DNA of 64,000 nt. Source: Hahellaceae bacterium. GTDB lineage: Bacteria; Pseudomonadota; Gammaproteobacteria; Pseudomonadales; Oleiphilaceae. Position numbers and translations under genes: made by a program. Positions 8,226 to 18,525 of this stretch are shown piece by piece. The stretch lies in the NCBI GenBank assembly GCA_024234575.1, contig JACKOB010000003.1, forward strand, positions 124,001 through 188,000, written 5' to 3'. Under the pieces are notes generated by a model. It did not search any database. It was not told the DNA's origin and saw only the letters and a program-made list of their open reading frames with translations. Every line of letters starts with the position of its first letter. Position 1 is the stretch's first letter.

Positions 8226-9916
8226 TCGGGCGGCGGTTGATTTTTACTTTGATTAATTCGCAGTGCTAAATACAAATCAGAATGAATAAAAATCCCCTCA
8301 CTACCTGATTTAATCTCAGCTTTTTCAAACCATGCGAATAGTTGTCGTTTTCTGCCGGCAAGTTCAAGGCGCACGCCGCGCTTTCTGAATATCGTATTTA
8401 AATCCGACAGCATTGCCATAACACTTAAATCAAAATGGGTGAAGCACGGCACTGCATCAATAATGACGCACTGAATATCATCTTTTTGTCTTGCATATTG
8501 TTCTAGCAGTCGACGTTTAAAATAACTTGCATTGAAGTATGTTAACGGTGAATTAAAACGATAAATAAAAATACCGTCTACCGCTTTTGCTTTACCACTT
8601 AAATCTAAGCTTCTGACAATACCTTTAGCGTCAACCCCAAGTATATGATCGGTTGGGCGCATGACTGTTTGAATAAACTGGAATAATCCTAGCAATACCG
8701 CCAGTGTGATGCCTGGGATAACGCCAATAAATAACACAGATAACAGCGTGGCTAAGGTTAAATGAAATGCGTGTTTATCTTTTAATCTTAGCTTCCATAC
8801 CGCTTTTAAGTCGATGAGGTGTGTCGAGGCTATAATTAAAACCACACCTAATGCTGCTTTGGGAATGAACTCAAGTGGTGCAGTTAGGAATATGGCAACA
8901 ACGGCAATAATGGCTGCGGCTATAATAGAGACTAATTGGGTTTTTCCACCATTGGCATCGTTTACGGCGGTGCGTGAATCTGCACCACTCACGGCAAAGC
9001 CCTGTGATAAAGCAGAAGCCAGATTAGCCACTCCTAAAGCCATAAATTCTTTATCAGCATCGATATCGTAACTGTTTTTTGCGGCAAAACTACGGGCAGT
9101 TAGCATCATGCTGACAAAGCTAACGATGGCTAAGTTGAGCGCGGGTATGACAAGTTCGCGAACGACACCGATATCAAAGTCAGGCACGTGAAAGTAGGGC
9201 AAGCCACCGTCGACAATACCTATGGTTTTTATTTCTAACTGCTCTAAATGAAAATACCATACCAGGATTGCACCAATGGTGATTGCGATCATTGATGCAG
9301 GCCAGGCGGGCTTTAGGCGCTTTATGGCAAAATAACTCAAGGCAGTAAACAAGGCCATCAGTAAGGTGGGGGTATGGGTTTGTGATAGATAGGTGGGAAT
9401 GCCCAGCAAGCGTTCGACCAGGTACCTTTCATCAAATGTAAAGCCAAAAACCTTAGAAAACTGGCCGACAATGATGGTAATCGCGACCCCGTTTAACAGC
9501 CCCATCAAAATAGGTTTGGATAAAAAATCAGCCAGTACACCTAGCTTAAAACGGCTGGCAACGACGCACCAGAAGCCAGTCATAGCGGTCATGATGATTA
9601 CTAAATGCCAGTGTTTGTAGCTGTCGCCTGCTGCCAGGGGCGTTACCACAGATGCAATAACGGCACAGGTTGCCGCATCTGGTCCAACAATTAATTGTTT
9701 TGATGTGCCAAACAGGGCATATACCATCATGGGTAAAACGCAGGAATATAGTCCTACCGCTGGATTAACACCAGTTAGTTGCGCATAAGCTATAGCAACG
9801 GGTAAAGCGACAGCAGCCACTGATAATGCAGCTCTAACATCATCCGCCAGCCATTTGCGTTCATAGCCGATTAATGCGCTCAAACCGGGCATAAAATCAT
9901 ACAAACGTGACAACAC
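8216..9916 (-). CDS. SulP family inorganic anion transporter with STAS domain
   Basis: 566 residues. The start is GTG at 9916, supported by a strong AAGGAG six bases upstream. The first 400 residues are hydrophobic, with the SulP hallmarks near the start (AVALPVAIAYAQLTGVNPAVGLYS) and in the middle (QGFAVSGADSRTAVNDANGGKTQLV). A C-terminal STAS domain (about 435-550) contains CVIIDAVPCFTHFDLS. Family members carry sulfate, bicarbonate or other oxyanions coupled to protons or sodium; the sequence does not tell me which. The gene stands alone. Its last codons and stop lie inside a 96-bp intergenic repeat, so the C-terminal tail has probably been altered by repeat insertion. Confidence 0.92.
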   Translation of the reverse strand: MLSRLYDFMPGLSALIGYERKWLADDVRAALSVAAVALPVAIAYAQLTGVNPAVGLYSCVLPMMVYALFGTSKQLIVGPDAATCAVIASVVTPLAAGDSYKHWHLVIIMTAMTGFWCVVASRFKLGVLADFLSKPILMGLLNGVAITIIVGQFSKVFGFTFDERYLVERLLGIPTYLSQTHTPTLLMALFTALSYFAIKRLKPAWPASMIAITIGAILVWYFHLEQLEIKTIGIVDGGLPYFHVPDFDIGVVRELVIPALNLAIVSFVSMMLTARSFAAKNSYDIDADKEFMALGVANLASALSQGFAVSGADSRTAVNDANGGKTQLVSIIAAAIIAVVAIFLTAPLEFIPKAALGVVLIIASTHLIDLKAVWKLRLKDKHAFHLTLATLLSVLFIGVIPGITLAVLLGLFQFIQTVMRPTDHILGVDAKGIVRSLDLSGKAKAVDGIFIYRFNSPLTYFNASYFKRRLLEQYARQKDDIQCVIIDAVPCFTHFDLSVMAMLSDLNTIFRKRGVRLELAGRKRQLFAWFEKAEIKSGSEGIFIHSDLYLALRINQSKNQPPPEQT

Positions 9917-10065
9917 AGCAGTCTCCTTGCAAAAAATCTAATGTGTTAATGATAGGAGATTAGAAAAAGAATGACAGGTGTGGTTTTCTCGTACGGCTTG
10001 ATTCAGCCATCGTTCAGTTTCATCTGGTTATTCTGAAATGGAATTAATCCAGTGAGGAACGAGCG

Positions 10066-10500
10066 ATGTTTAGTAGAAAAGTAAAGAATGTTTTCAAGGA
10101 ATACAGAAAGGCGATAAGCGTATTTTTACTGTTAGGTGCTACGCAAGTGACGTCGGTATTGGCAGGTGACAGGCACGATGGAAGTCGCCATATAGACCGT
10201 GTACAAACTTTCTCGGGCACCGTCATTTATGCCAAACCGTATTATCCGGTGCCGTATGTGCGATATTGGCAGCCTGTTTTCGATGGGCACCAGCATCAGT
10301 ACAGAGATGGGCATTACGGGTACGGAAAGCATCACGGTCATGGCTATCCGGCATGGCGAGGGCGTGATGATCATGCGCATCACGGACACAAAGGTAGTCA
10401 CGGCCAACGGCACCACGCTGGCCAGGATCAGTTTTATCGTCCCGATAAAAAAAACCATCGAGATCATCGGGGTGAAAGGCACCAGGGCTCCCGTCATTGA
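10066..10500 (+). CDS. Secreted histidine-rich protein, function unknown
   Basis: 144 residues with an N-terminal signal peptide (basic start, then AISVFLLLGATQVTSVLAG). GTGAGGAACG lies upstream of the ATG. The mature part has a short Tyr/Pro-rich segment (AKPYYPVPYVRYW), then a low-complexity tail with about 19 histidines plus Gly, Arg and Asp (for example GKHHGHGY and DDHAHHGHKG). Such His-rich periplasmic tails usually bind Ni, Zn, Cu or Co, so metal buffering is a fair guess (inference). I recognise no named family. It is convergent with spoVR, 35 bp away, and has no partner gene. The reading frame is supported by the clear signal peptide. Confidence 0.7.
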   Translation: MFSRKVKNVFKEYRKAISVFLLLGATQVTSVLAGDRHDGSRHIDRVQTFSGTVIYAKPYYPVPYVRYWQPVFDGHQHQYRDGHYGYGKHHGHGYPAWRGRDDHAHHGHKGSHGQRHHAGQDQFYRPDKKNHRDHRGERHQGSRH

Positions 10501-10535
10501 GTCTGATGTTAGTGGTTCCTTAGCTGTTCTGCAGA

Positions 10536-12134
10536 TTAATCGTCATCCTCCTCGTCAGCCTCTGGCGGTGGAGGATATTGATATTTACCTAAATTCCTGC
10601 CTTCACTGGTAACCGATTCGAGGTGAACATCGAAGCCCCACAAACGATGTACATGAAATAGCACCTTATCGGTTTGATCACTGAGGGGTACATTGTCTAC
10701 TGGCGTGTGGCGCAGGGTTAGTGAGCGGTCACCCCTAACGTCTACATCCCACACCTGAATGTCCGGTTCCCGGTAACTCAGGTTGTACTGCCGTGCCAGT
10801 TTCTCGCGGATGTAGCGATAGCCATTGTCATCATGGATGGCACTGATGTGATACTCCTGATCCATCTCGTCGTCAATGATGCTGAAAAATTTCATATCAC
10901 GCATCACCTTGGGGGAGAGAAACTGTAGAATAAAGCTCTCGTCCTTAAAGTTGTGCATGGCGAAGTGTAACGTCTCTAGCCAGTCGCTGCCGGCAATATC
11001 GGGAAACCACTTTTTATCTTCATCGGTTGGATGCTCGCAGATGCGGCGCAAATCGATAAACATATTGAAACCCAGGGTGTAGGGGTTGATACCCGAGAAC
11101 CACGGGTTGTCATAAGGTGGCTGGTAAATGACCGCGCTGTGGCTTTGCAGAAACTCCATCATAAAGCCGTCGGTTACCAGGCCTTTATCGTACAACGTAT
11201 TCAGAATGGTGTAGTGCCAGAATGTTGCCCAGCCCTCGTTCATGACTTGTGTCTGGCGTTGTGGGTAAAAATATTGGGCAATTTTGCGCACGATGCGCAC
11301 AACCTCACGCTGCCAGGGTTCAAGCAGCGGAGAGTTTTTCTCGAAAAAATACAACAGGTTCTCTTGTGGTTCAGGGGGGAAGCGCTTTTTCTTCTTCTCA
11401 GATTTTTCGCCACTCTTGGCAGGGATGGTGCGCCATAGTTCGTTGACCTGTCGTTGCAGATACTCTTCCCGTTCTTGCTGCAGAGCGCTTTCTTCGTCGG
11501 CAGAAATAGGGCTGGGACGTTTATACCGGTCGACACCATAATTCTGAATGGCATGACAGGAGTCGAGAATATTTTCGACGGCATCTAGCCCATAGCGGTT
11601 CTCACACTCCGCGATGTAGTTTTTGGCAAACAGCAGGTAGTCGATAATGGCACTGGCATCAGTCCAGGTCTGGAACAGGTAGTTGCCTTTGAAGAAAGAG
11701 TTATGACCATAGCTGGCATGGGCAATGACTAAAGCCTGCATCATCATGGTGTTTTCTTCCATCAAATAGGCGATACAGGGGTTGGAGTTGATAACGATTT
11801 CGTAAGCCAGACCCATTTGGCCCCGACGGTAGCGTTTTGATGTGTTAAGAAACTGTTTGCCAAATGACCAATGGTGATAGCCCACTGGCATGCCAACGGA
11901 TGAGTAAGCATCCATCATTTGCTCGGCGCTGATCACCTCAATCTGGTTGGGGTAGGTGTCTAATTTGTACTCTTTGGCAATTTTGGCAATCTCTCTATCG
12001 TATTGCTCGATCAATTCAAACGTCCAATCAGACCCTTTGGATATTGGTTTGCGTTTTGTCTTACTGCTGGTGTTTTTTTTCTCGGCAGCGACAGACATTG
12101 TTGGGAGCTTTTTCTCACCTTTGTTGTCTGTCAT
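10536..12134 (-). CDS. spoVR: SpoVR family protein (YcgB-like)
   Basis: 532 residues, matching the roughly 510 of E. coli YcgB. Recognisable features are the N-terminal [20 protein letters not shown], the [12 protein letters not shown] segment, [14 protein letters not shown] and the C-terminal dhLYGHDVxL-like region ([15 protein letters not shown]). A Lys/Ser-rich N-terminal extension of about 30 residues is not typical. It is the last gene of the prkA-yeaH-spoVR operon; its start overlaps the yeaH stop by four bases (12131-12134), implying coupled translation. The three proteins act in stationary-phase and nitrogen-stress adaptation in enterobacteria; the molecular activity of SpoVR is still unclear. 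Confidence 0.95.
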   Translation of the reverse strand: MTDNKGEKKLPTMSVAAEKKNTSSKTKRKPISKGSDWTFELIEQYDREIAKIAKEYKLDTYPNQIEVISAEQMMDAYSSVGMPVGYHHWSFGKQFLNTSKRYRRGQMGLAYEIVINSNPCIAYLMEENTMMMQALVIAHASYGHNSFFKGNYLFQTWTDASAIIDYLLFAKNYIAECENRYGLDAVENILDSCHAIQNYGVDRYKRPSPISADEESALQQEREEYLQRQVNELWRTIPAKSGEKSEKKKKRFPPEPQENLLYFFEKNSPLLEPWQREVVRIVRKIAQYFYPQRQTQVMNEGWATFWHYTILNTLYDKGLVTDGFMMEFLQSHSAVIYQPPYDNPWFSGINPYTLGFNMFIDLRRICEHPTDEDKKWFPDIAGSDWLETLHFAMHNFKDESFILQFLSPKVMRDMKFFSIIDDEMDQEYHISAIHDDNGYRYIREKLARQYNLSYREPDIQVWDVDVRGDRSLTLRHTPVDNVPLSDQTDKVLFHVHRLWGFDVHLESVTSEGRNLGKYQYPPPPEADEEDDD

Positions 12135-13426
12135 GCTGACTTCCTCGCAAAGAGCTTGCGGAAGACCGGGTAGATATCAGCGGCATCTACGAGATGCTGA
12201 ATGGCAAATTGGTCTGGCCACTTCTCTGTCAGCTTGAGGTATTCATACCAAAGCATTTGGTGATCATGGGGGGTGATCTCAATGTACGAGAAGTATTGCA
12301 CCTTGGGTAAAATCTCTTTGTCGAGAATTTGGCTGCAAAGGGGTGAATCATCATTCCAGTTGTCGCCATCTGAAGCTTGCGCCGCATAGATATTCCAGTC
12401 ACTGGGGGAATAACGTTCGTCGACGATTTCCTGCATCAGCTTTAAGGCGCTGGAAACGATAGTGCCGCCAGTTTCTCGGGAATAAAAAAACTCTTGCTCA
12501 TCCACTTCTTTGGCACTGGTATGATGACGTATAAAAACGACATCTATCTTCTGATAATTTCGTTTTAAAAACAGATAAAGCAGGATAAAAAATCGCTTAG
12601 CGATTTCTTTGTGCATCTGGCTCATTGACCCCGAAACATCCATCAGGCAAAACATGACCGCGCTGGTGCTGGGGTAGGGTTGTTTAACATGCTGGTTATA
12701 ACGGAGATCAAAATCGTCAATCCAGGGGATTTTGTGGATGCGATTCTTTAATCTTTCGATTTCATCTTCTAATGCCCGAATTTGATCCGCGGTGCTAAAG
12801 GCCGGATCGGGAATGTCTGGTGCCGCCTTGAGTTCTTCAAGCTGCTTTTCTAATTCAGCAATTTTATTACGGTGCTTGCCGGTGAGTGCTAATCTTCGGC
12901 CATAGGCGCCCCGCAATGATCGCACAATATTAATCTTGGCCGGGATGCCGGCGGTGCTTAAACCCGAGCGCACGTATTTATACGCAGAGGTATCTTTGAG
13001 CTGCTTTTTAACAAGGTTAGGCAGCTCGAGATCTTCAAACATAAAATCGAGAAACTCTTCTTGCGAAATAGTGAAGACAAACTCATCCATTCCCTCACCA
13101 CTGTCGCTGGCGTCGCCCGTACCTGATCCGCCACCACCGCCTTTCGGTGGTTTGGGTAATGCATCGCCCGTAACATATTCCCGGTTGCCGGGGTGGACGA
13201 TTTCCCGTTTACCACCTTCGCCAGGGCGAAACACATGCTCTTCTATATCCCGGGTGGGTATATTGATACTTTCGCCGCGATCCATGTCCGTAATGCTGCG
13301 TTTGCTTACCGCATCGGCAACGGCTTTTTTAATATGTTCCCGATAGCGCCGAATAAAGCGCTCGCGGTTCACTGCGCTTTTATTCTTGCCGTTGAGGCGT
13401 CTGTCGATAATGTGGGTAAGTCCCAT
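12131..13426 (-). CDS. yeaH: YeaH/YhbH family protein (DUF444, von Willebrand A-like)
   Basis: 431 residues. A basic N-terminus ([24 protein letters not shown]) is standard for YeaH. It is followed by a Gly/Asp/Ser-rich linker (95-112), a coiled-coil stretch (about 186-232) and a von Willebrand A-like domain with the MIDAS motif DVSGSMS at 263-269. The Ser/Thr-x-Ser metal site suggests it recruits a partner with the PrkA kinase, as MoxR-type AAA proteins do with VWA partners (inference from fold). Second gene of the operon; 75 bp separate it from prkA, and it overlaps spoVR by four bases. Confidence 0.95.
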   Translation of the reverse strand: MGLTHIIDRRLNGKNKSAVNRERFIRRYREHIKKAVADAVSKRSITDMDRGESINIPTRDIEEHVFRPGEGGKREIVHPGNREYVTGDALPKPPKGGGGGSGTGDASDSGEGMDEFVFTISQEEFLDFMFEDLELPNLVKKQLKDTSAYKYVRSGLSTAGIPAKINIVRSLRGAYGRRLALTGKHRNKIAELEKQLEELKAAPDIPDPAFSTADQIRALEDEIERLKNRIHKIPWIDDFDLRYNQHVKQPYPSTSAVMFCLMDVSGSMSQMHKEIAKRFFILLYLFLKRNYQKIDVVFIRHHTSAKEVDEQEFFYSRETGGTIVSSALKLMQEIVDERYSPSDWNIYAAQASDGDNWNDDSPLCSQILDKEILPKVQYFSYIEITPHDHQMLWYEYLKLTEKWPDQFAIQHLVDAADIYPVFRKLFARKSA

Positions 13427-13501
13427 AGTCAGCCTTCGTGCGTTCGCGAGAATTACAACCTGATATTGTTACTATCAGCTCTTCTGTCTTTCGCCTAACC
13501 G

Positions 13502-15424
13502 TTATTGGGATTTCCTTACCCGCAGGTACCACTCCGCCAGCAGGCGCACTTGTTTTTCAGTGTAACCACGGTCAATCATTCGGTCGACAAACTCTTTATG
13601 CTTGCGTTGATCTTCATTCGACGCTTTGGCATTGAATGAGATAACGGGCAGCAAGTCTTCCGTATTCGAGAACATCTTTTTCTCAATAACGGTGCGCAGC
13701 TTTTCATAGCTCAGCCATGAGGGGTTATTACCGTTGTTGTTCGCCCGCGCCCGCAGCACGAAATTAACGATTTCGTTGCGGAAATCTTTCGGGTTACTGA
13801 TGCCCGCAGGCTTTTCTATTTTTTCTAGCTCGTCGTTAATCGCGGCCCGGTTGAAGTTCTCGCCGGTTTCGGGATCGCGAAACTCCTGATCCTGAATCCA
13901 GAAATCTGCATAAGTCACGTAGCGATCAAATATATTCTGGCCGTATTCAGAGTAAGATTCGAGATAAGCGGTCTGAATTTCTTTGCCAATAAATTCGACA
14001 TAATGTGGTGCCATAAACTCTTTAATAAAGCGCAGGTACTTGTCGGCAGTCTCTGGCGGGAATTGCTCTTGCTCGATTTGTTTCTCCAGCACATAAAGTA
14101 AATGTACCGGGTTGGCGGCAACTTCTGTGGTATCAAAGTTGAATACCTTCGACAATATCTTGAAGGCGAATCGCGTTGACAGACCATCCATACCTTCATT
14201 GACACCTGCCGAATCACGATACTCTTGCATCGACTTGGCTTTAGGGTCGGTGTCTTTGATGTTCTGGCCATCGTAGACCTTCATTTTTGAGTAGATGTTT
14301 GAGTTTTCAGGCTCGATCAGCCTAGACAGTGTTGAAAACTGGGCCATCATTGTCAGTGTGTCAGGGGCGCAATGGGCATTGGCTAGAGAGCTGTTCTGCA
14401 ACAGCTTTTCATAGATCTTGATCTCTTCGCTGACGCGCAGGCAATAAGGCACTTTGATGATATAAACCCGGTCGAGAAAGGCCTCGTTGTTTTTGTTGTT
14501 ACGAAAACTTTGCCATTCTGATTCATTTGAGTGCGCCAGAATAATGCCGTCAAAGGGTACTGCGCTCATCCCTTCGGTGGTGTTGTAATTGCCTTCCTGG
14601 GTAGCGGTGAGCAGTGGGTGCAGCACCTTGATGGGCGCCTTGAACATCTCGACGAATTCCATAATGCCCTGATTCGCCTTGCACAAGCCGCCACTGAAAC
14701 TATAGGCATCCGGATCATCCTGGGAGTACTCTTCCAGCATGCGGATGTTCACCTTGCCGACCAAGGCAGAAATATCCTGATTGTTATCGTCGCCAGGTTC
14801 GGTTTTAGATATGGCAATCTGATCTAAGATGGATGGGTATTTTTTAACAACCGTAAATTTTGAAATATCACCGTTAAACTCGTGTAAACGCTTTACCGCC
14901 CAGGGAGACATAATTGATTTTAAATAGCGCTCAGGTATGCCATATTCCTCGGCGAGAATGGCACCATCTTCTTTCGGGTCAAACAATGCGAGGGGCGACT
15001 CATTGACGGGTGAGCCTTTAATGGCATAAAAAGGCACACGCTGCATCAAGGCTTTGAGTTTCTCTGCCAGCGATGATTTACCCCCCCCAACAGGGCCTAA
15101 CAGATAAAGAATTTGTTTCTTTTCTTCCAGCCCCTGGGCCGCATGTTTAAAGAATGAAACAATCTGTTCGACGCACTCTTCCATGCCATAGAACTCGTCA
15201 AACTCAGGGTAACGCTTGATAATTTTATTAGAAAAAATACGACTGAGGCGGGAGTCTTTGGACGTGTCGGTCAACACGGGGTCGCCAATCGCGATGAGAA
15301 TCCTCTCGGCTGCAGAGGCATAAGCGGTTGGATCTTTCTTGCAAATTTGTAAGTATTCTTCGAGCGTATACTCTTCTTCTTGCGTCGAATCGTATCGCGA
15401 CTTGAAGTGATTAAAAATACTCAT
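13502..15424 (-). CDS. prkA: PrkA family serine protein kinase (YeaG)
   Basis: 640 residues, the usual length. The N-terminal AAA domain carries Walker A GPVGGGKS at 110-117, and the C-terminal PrkA domain has the family's long helical region ending in YTEKQVRLLAEWYLR. E. coli YeaG phosphorylates proteins and acts with YeaH in nitrogen starvation and stationary phase; B. subtilis PrkA has been described as both kinase and protease. First gene of the prkA-yeaH-spoVR operon. The 364-bp gap upstream (15425-15788) contains a possible sigma-54 promoter at 15621-15637, which would fit the nitrogen control known for enterobacterial yeaG. Confidence 0.96.
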   Translation of the reverse strand: MSIFNHFKSRYDSTQEEEYTLEEYLQICKKDPTAYASAAERILIAIGDPVLTDTSKDSRLSRIFSNKIIKRYPEFDEFYGMEECVEQIVSFFKHAAQGLEEKKQILYLLGPVGGGKSSLAEKLKALMQRVPFYAIKGSPVNESPLALFDPKEDGAILAEEYGIPERYLKSIMSPWAVKRLHEFNGDISKFTVVKKYPSILDQIAISKTEPGDDNNQDISALVGKVNIRMLEEYSQDDPDAYSFSGGLCKANQGIMEFVEMFKAPIKVLHPLLTATQEGNYNTTEGMSAVPFDGIILAHSNESEWQSFRNNKNNEAFLDRVYIIKVPYCLRVSEEIKIYEKLLQNSSLANAHCAPDTLTMMAQFSTLSRLIEPENSNIYSKMKVYDGQNIKDTDPKAKSMQEYRDSAGVNEGMDGLSTRFAFKILSKVFNFDTTEVAANPVHLLYVLEKQIEQEQFPPETADKYLRFIKEFMAPHYVEFIGKEIQTAYLESYSEYGQNIFDRYVTYADFWIQDQEFRDPETGENFNRAAINDELEKIEKPAGISNPKDFRNEIVNFVLRARANNNGNNPSWLSYEKLRTVIEKKMFSNTEDLLPVISFNAKASNEDQRKHKEFVDRMIDRGYTEKQVRLLAEWYLRVRKSQ

Positions 15425-15620
15425 TCGGCGGCCCTCATTGTTGCGACAATTTGTTTACACGATTGTTTTCCTCTAAGTTGACTGGCGATTGACCAGGCAA
15501 CTGATCACATTCTTTTGTATTTACGCTCGTTCTTATCGCTATTGGCAGGTTTTTTACGACCTGGATATTAAGCAGAAAAAACGAGGGCAAAAGTTAATGG
15601 GTTGAGTGTCATCTTATACA

Positions 15621-15637
15621 TACATTTGCCGTGCCAA
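15621..15637 (-). promoter_or_regulatory. Possible sigma-54 promoter for prkA operon
   Basis: On the minus strand TTGGCACGGCAAATGTA: the -24 half TGGCACG is perfect, but the -12 half has GT where GC is nearly invariant. It would give a leader of roughly 185 bases before prkA. The yeaG operon is sigma-54 dependent in E. coli. Otherwise the 364-bp gap shows nothing I can name. Confidence 0.35.
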
Positions 15638-15788
15638 CTACGTACCTCTTGCAAATGGCGCTGTATTTATCATACAAAAAGCGCATAGTCAGCTGGTTAG
15701 AATGTAATCGATTTATCTTAGTTATAGCATAGTCAATCAATGCTGCTTAGGCACTAGCAATTACAAAAAGTTCACAAAAATTAATGTA

Positions 15789-16448
15789 TTAATCTTTTCT
15801 CTTCAGCAAATATGCGCTTTCTGTCACCTCGGAAAGCCCTGTTCTTTTAGTGAATGGGTCGTCTTTGCCGAGTAGGTTTTCTGTTATGGTTTCGATTGTC
15901 CATTGTGCACCGTACAGTGACAAAATTTCGTCAGTTGTTACCGAAAATGGTGGGCCAGACATTTCCTGCTGCGGATACGCCAAAGCAACCAGCAGTATTT
16001 TGCACTGCTGCGGTAAAATCTGGTTGAGATGGTTTACATATTGTTGACGCATTTCTGGGGGCAGGGCGATGAGTGCTGCCCGGTCGTATACGGCTTTCAC
16101 CCGCTTCATATGTTCGACAGTCAGTTTGAAAAAATCGCCACACAGGATATCAATACTGTCGTGTTGGTAATGGCTAAAGTTTTCTTCATGGGTGATCTGC
16201 GCCGTTAAATTGGCCTCTTCAAATAAGTCTTTGCAGGCAATCGGGCTTAGTTCAACGCCCTTGATGGGGTGGCCTTTGTCATTAATCCAAAACATGTCCC
16301 GACTTTTGCCACATAAGGGTACAAAGACGGTATCGCTGCGCTGTAATGAGAGCTCAGACCAGTGCTGATTGAGGTAATGATTAATAGAAGGCTGATGAAA
16401 GCCAATCTCTTTTCGGTGCCATCGGTCGTGCCAGAAATCGTGATCCAT
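15789..16448 (-). CDS. tpm: Thiopurine S-methyltransferase family protein
   Basis: 219 residues from the ATG at 16448, giving MDHDFWHDRWHRKEIGFHQ, the standard N-terminus of bacterial TPMT; an in-frame ATG 48 bp upstream adds residues not seen in the family. Motifs: FVPLCGKSRDM (SAM-binding loop I), GVELSPIAC, YDRAALIALPPEMRQ and GPPFSVTTDEI. The bacterial enzymes methylate selenium and tellurium oxyanion derivatives and thiopurines in the cytoplasm; the physiological substrate is uncertain. It stands alone, divergent from the di-haem lipoprotein gene at 16593. Confidence 0.92.
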   Translation of the reverse strand: MDHDFWHDRWHRKEIGFHQPSINHYLNQHWSELSLQRSDTVFVPLCGKSRDMFWINDKGHPIKGVELSPIACKDLFEEANLTAQITHEENFSHYQHDSIDILCGDFFKLTVEHMKRVKAVYDRAALIALPPEMRQQYVNHLNQILPQQCKILLVALAYPQQEMSGPPFSVTTDEILSLYGAQWTIETITENLLGKDDPFTKRTGLSEVTESAYLLKRKD

Positions 16449-16592
16449 GCTGCAAACTCGTGTTGATGAATTTGTTTCACTATACACCGATTTCACACCT
16501 TCAAGGCAGTGTTAACGTTCTATCTGTTCACTAAATTGTCATATTTCGCCATTAGCGTATCCCCACCGCAAATGAGCTAAGAGACAAGTAAA

Positions 16593-18248
16593 ATGAAACA
16601 TGAGTCGCAAACGGGTAAAGCCTTATTGACGATTATCCTCAGCGCTGCCATGGCGCTGTTATATGCCTGCAATAGTGACAACTCTGATATATCAAAACCC
16701 CTGGCCGGGGCAGATTTACTACCGCAAGTTGACGAAGCCAAACGCGTGTATGTATCCGATACGCTTATTACCAATCTTGAGGCGACAGTTCCGCCTCAGT
16801 GTTACACCAAAACCGAAGCCGTGCACAATCCTTGTTATGTGTGTCACCAGAATTATGACAACCGCAGTGTGAACTATCGAATGAATCAGCTGGATGATGG
16901 CGGGATTCAGGGGGAATATATGTTCTCAGATATTGGGGTCACTAATCATTGGTCCAACCTTTTTCAAAATCGGCAGGGGTGGGTTGATGCGATTAGTGAT
17001 GAGACTATTCTTCGCTATATCAATGAAGATAACTACAGTGAATTACCTGCAAAGCTGGAGCGAAATAACTGGGCTGGTTTTGTGCCCGACCTGGAAAACT
17101 ATCACCTGGCGGCAGACGCTTTTGATGAGAAAGGGCTTGCCCTGGATGGCAGTGGCTGGGTGGCGTTTAACTACAAACCTTTACCCAGCACGTTTTGGCC
17201 GACTAACGGCAGCACTGATGATGTTGTTATCCGTTTGCCGGAGCATTTTCGCACCTTGGGTGGTGTTTATAATGAGTCAGTTTATCTCACCAACCTTTCG
17301 CTTCTTGAGTTAAACATCAAATCGCTGGATTCGATACAAGTCTTTCCTGTTAGTGAGAATACTCTGGCGCAAGACCTTGATGGCGATCAGCAATTTAGCG
17401 ATGGCATCACACATATTCGCCAACGCAGTCACTATGTTGGGGATGCTTCGGGCGTGGCGTTGCTGGCACAGCAATTTCCTCTGGGGACACAGATTATGCA
17501 CTCCGTTCGGTATGTGGGCGTGTCGGAGGCTGGACACATCACTGTGCCAGCGAGAATGAAAGAGTTGCGTTATATGGAAAAAATCAGAGAGTTGAGTAAT
17601 GACGAGCTGTCGTCACGATACGATAGAGAGCGAAAAGAAAAGCTTCAGGAAGAGTTGCCGGGCTTTGTTGATCATGATGATCGTGGCTTTTCAAATGGAA
17701 TGGGGTGGTTGGTGCAGGGGTTTATCGAAGATTACGAAGGCGAGTTACGCCCACAGACGTTTGAGGAAACTCTATTCTGTATGGGCTGCCATTCGGCGAT
17801 AGGAACGACAATTGACCAGACGTTTTCGTTTGCGCGAAAAATTACCGGCCCCAGTGGCTGGGGTTACATCAACTTGCGAGGCATGCGTGATGCCCCCTCT
17901 GTGACGCAAATTGAAGGTGAGATACTGCAGTACCTTAAAATGAGTGGCGGTGGTAATGAGTTTCGCCAAAACGAAGAAATGCGTGCCAAGTGGTTTTATC
18001 CGGATGGCAGCGTGAAAACATCGCAAATTAAAAGTGCCGATGTTTACGATTTGATTACTCCTTCTGCAGAGCGCGCGTTGCAGTTAAATAAAGCCTACAC
18101 CCACATTGTGCGGCATCAGAGTTATATCAATGGCCGCGATGCTGTGATTACGCCACCTGAAAATGTACTGAAGGAAATTGATGAGTCGGTTGCACCATTG
18201 GCGGCAGAGAATCGCTTGCTGAATTGGGATATTCGTTTGAATTGGTAA
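16593..18248 (+). CDS. Lipoprotein with two c-type haem-binding motifs
   Basis: 551 residues. A lipoprotein signal (lipobox LYAC, Cys26) is followed by CYVCH at 81-85 and CMGCH near residue 396, so it should be a membrane-anchored di-haem cytochrome. The long region between contains GWVAFNYKPLPSTFWPTNGS and a predicted Ca-binding-like acidic stretch, LDGDQQFSDG. I do not recognise a characterised family. The CxxCH spacing resembles periplasmic cytochromes that pass electrons between inner- and outer-membrane partners (inference). Monocistronic; the next gene is a PhoX-like lipoprotein 419 bp downstream, separated by a long inverted repeat. Confidence 0.75.
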   Translation: MKHESQTGKALLTIILSAAMALLYACNSDNSDISKPLAGADLLPQVDEAKRVYVSDTLITNLEATVPPQCYTKTEAVHNPCYVCHQNYDNRSVNYRMNQLDDGGIQGEYMFSDIGVTNHWSNLFQNRQGWVDAISDETILRYINEDNYSELPAKLERNNWAGFVPDLENYHLAADAFDEKGLALDGSGWVAFNYKPLPSTFWPTNGSTDDVVIRLPEHFRTLGGVYNESVYLTNLSLLELNIKSLDSIQVFPVSENTLAQDLDGDQQFSDGITHIRQRSHYVGDASGVALLAQQFPLGTQIMHSVRYVGVSEAGHITVPARMKELRYMEKIRELSNDELSSRYDRERKEKLQEELPGFVDHDDRGFSNGMGWLVQGFIEDYEGELRPQTFEETLFCMGCHSAIGTTIDQTFSFARKITGPSGWGYINLRGMRDAPSVTQIEGEILQYLKMSGGGNEFRQNEEMRAKWFYPDGSVKTSQIKSADVYDLITPSAERALQLNKAYTHIVRHQSYINGRDAVITPPENVLKEIDESVAPLAAENRLLNWDIRLNW

Positions 18249-18291
18249 AACTAGCTAGAAGCTCTCTTCATAACGATAGAAATAACGCAGC

Positions 18292-18399
18292 GTGAAGGCC
18301 TTGTATGGCGATGTGGAACACGCTGTAAACCCATCCCTGGGCGCTCGACTGCCGCATCCCTGCGGCAGGCGGTTCCACATCGCCATACAAGGCCTTCAC
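18292..18399. repeat. Intergenic element with perfect 28-bp inverted arms
   Basis: Arms 18292-18319 and 18372-18399 (GTGAAGGCCTTGTATGGCGA... and its exact complement) enclose a 52-base core that itself contains a hairpin, CTGCCGCATCCCTGCGGCAG. The structure resembles the palindromic intergenic elements scattered in many gammaproteobacterial genomes. It could end transcription of the cytochrome gene, although no T run follows it. Confidence 0.85.
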
Positions 18400-18525
18400 T
18401 GCCAGCTAGGTGCTCAACTGATTTATTTCTCTAGCAGTACTTTACTATCTGCTAATCATTGGTATTTGCCGCTAATAAAGTGCGTTATTTTATTGTCGAT
18501 GTTAGAAAGTGACGCGAAAGTCAAA

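Noticed and set aside
10199..10612. 137-residue plus-strand ORF overlapping the His-rich gene
   Set aside because: Shadow frame of a low-complexity His-rich gene and spoVR; no signal peptide or ribosome site.
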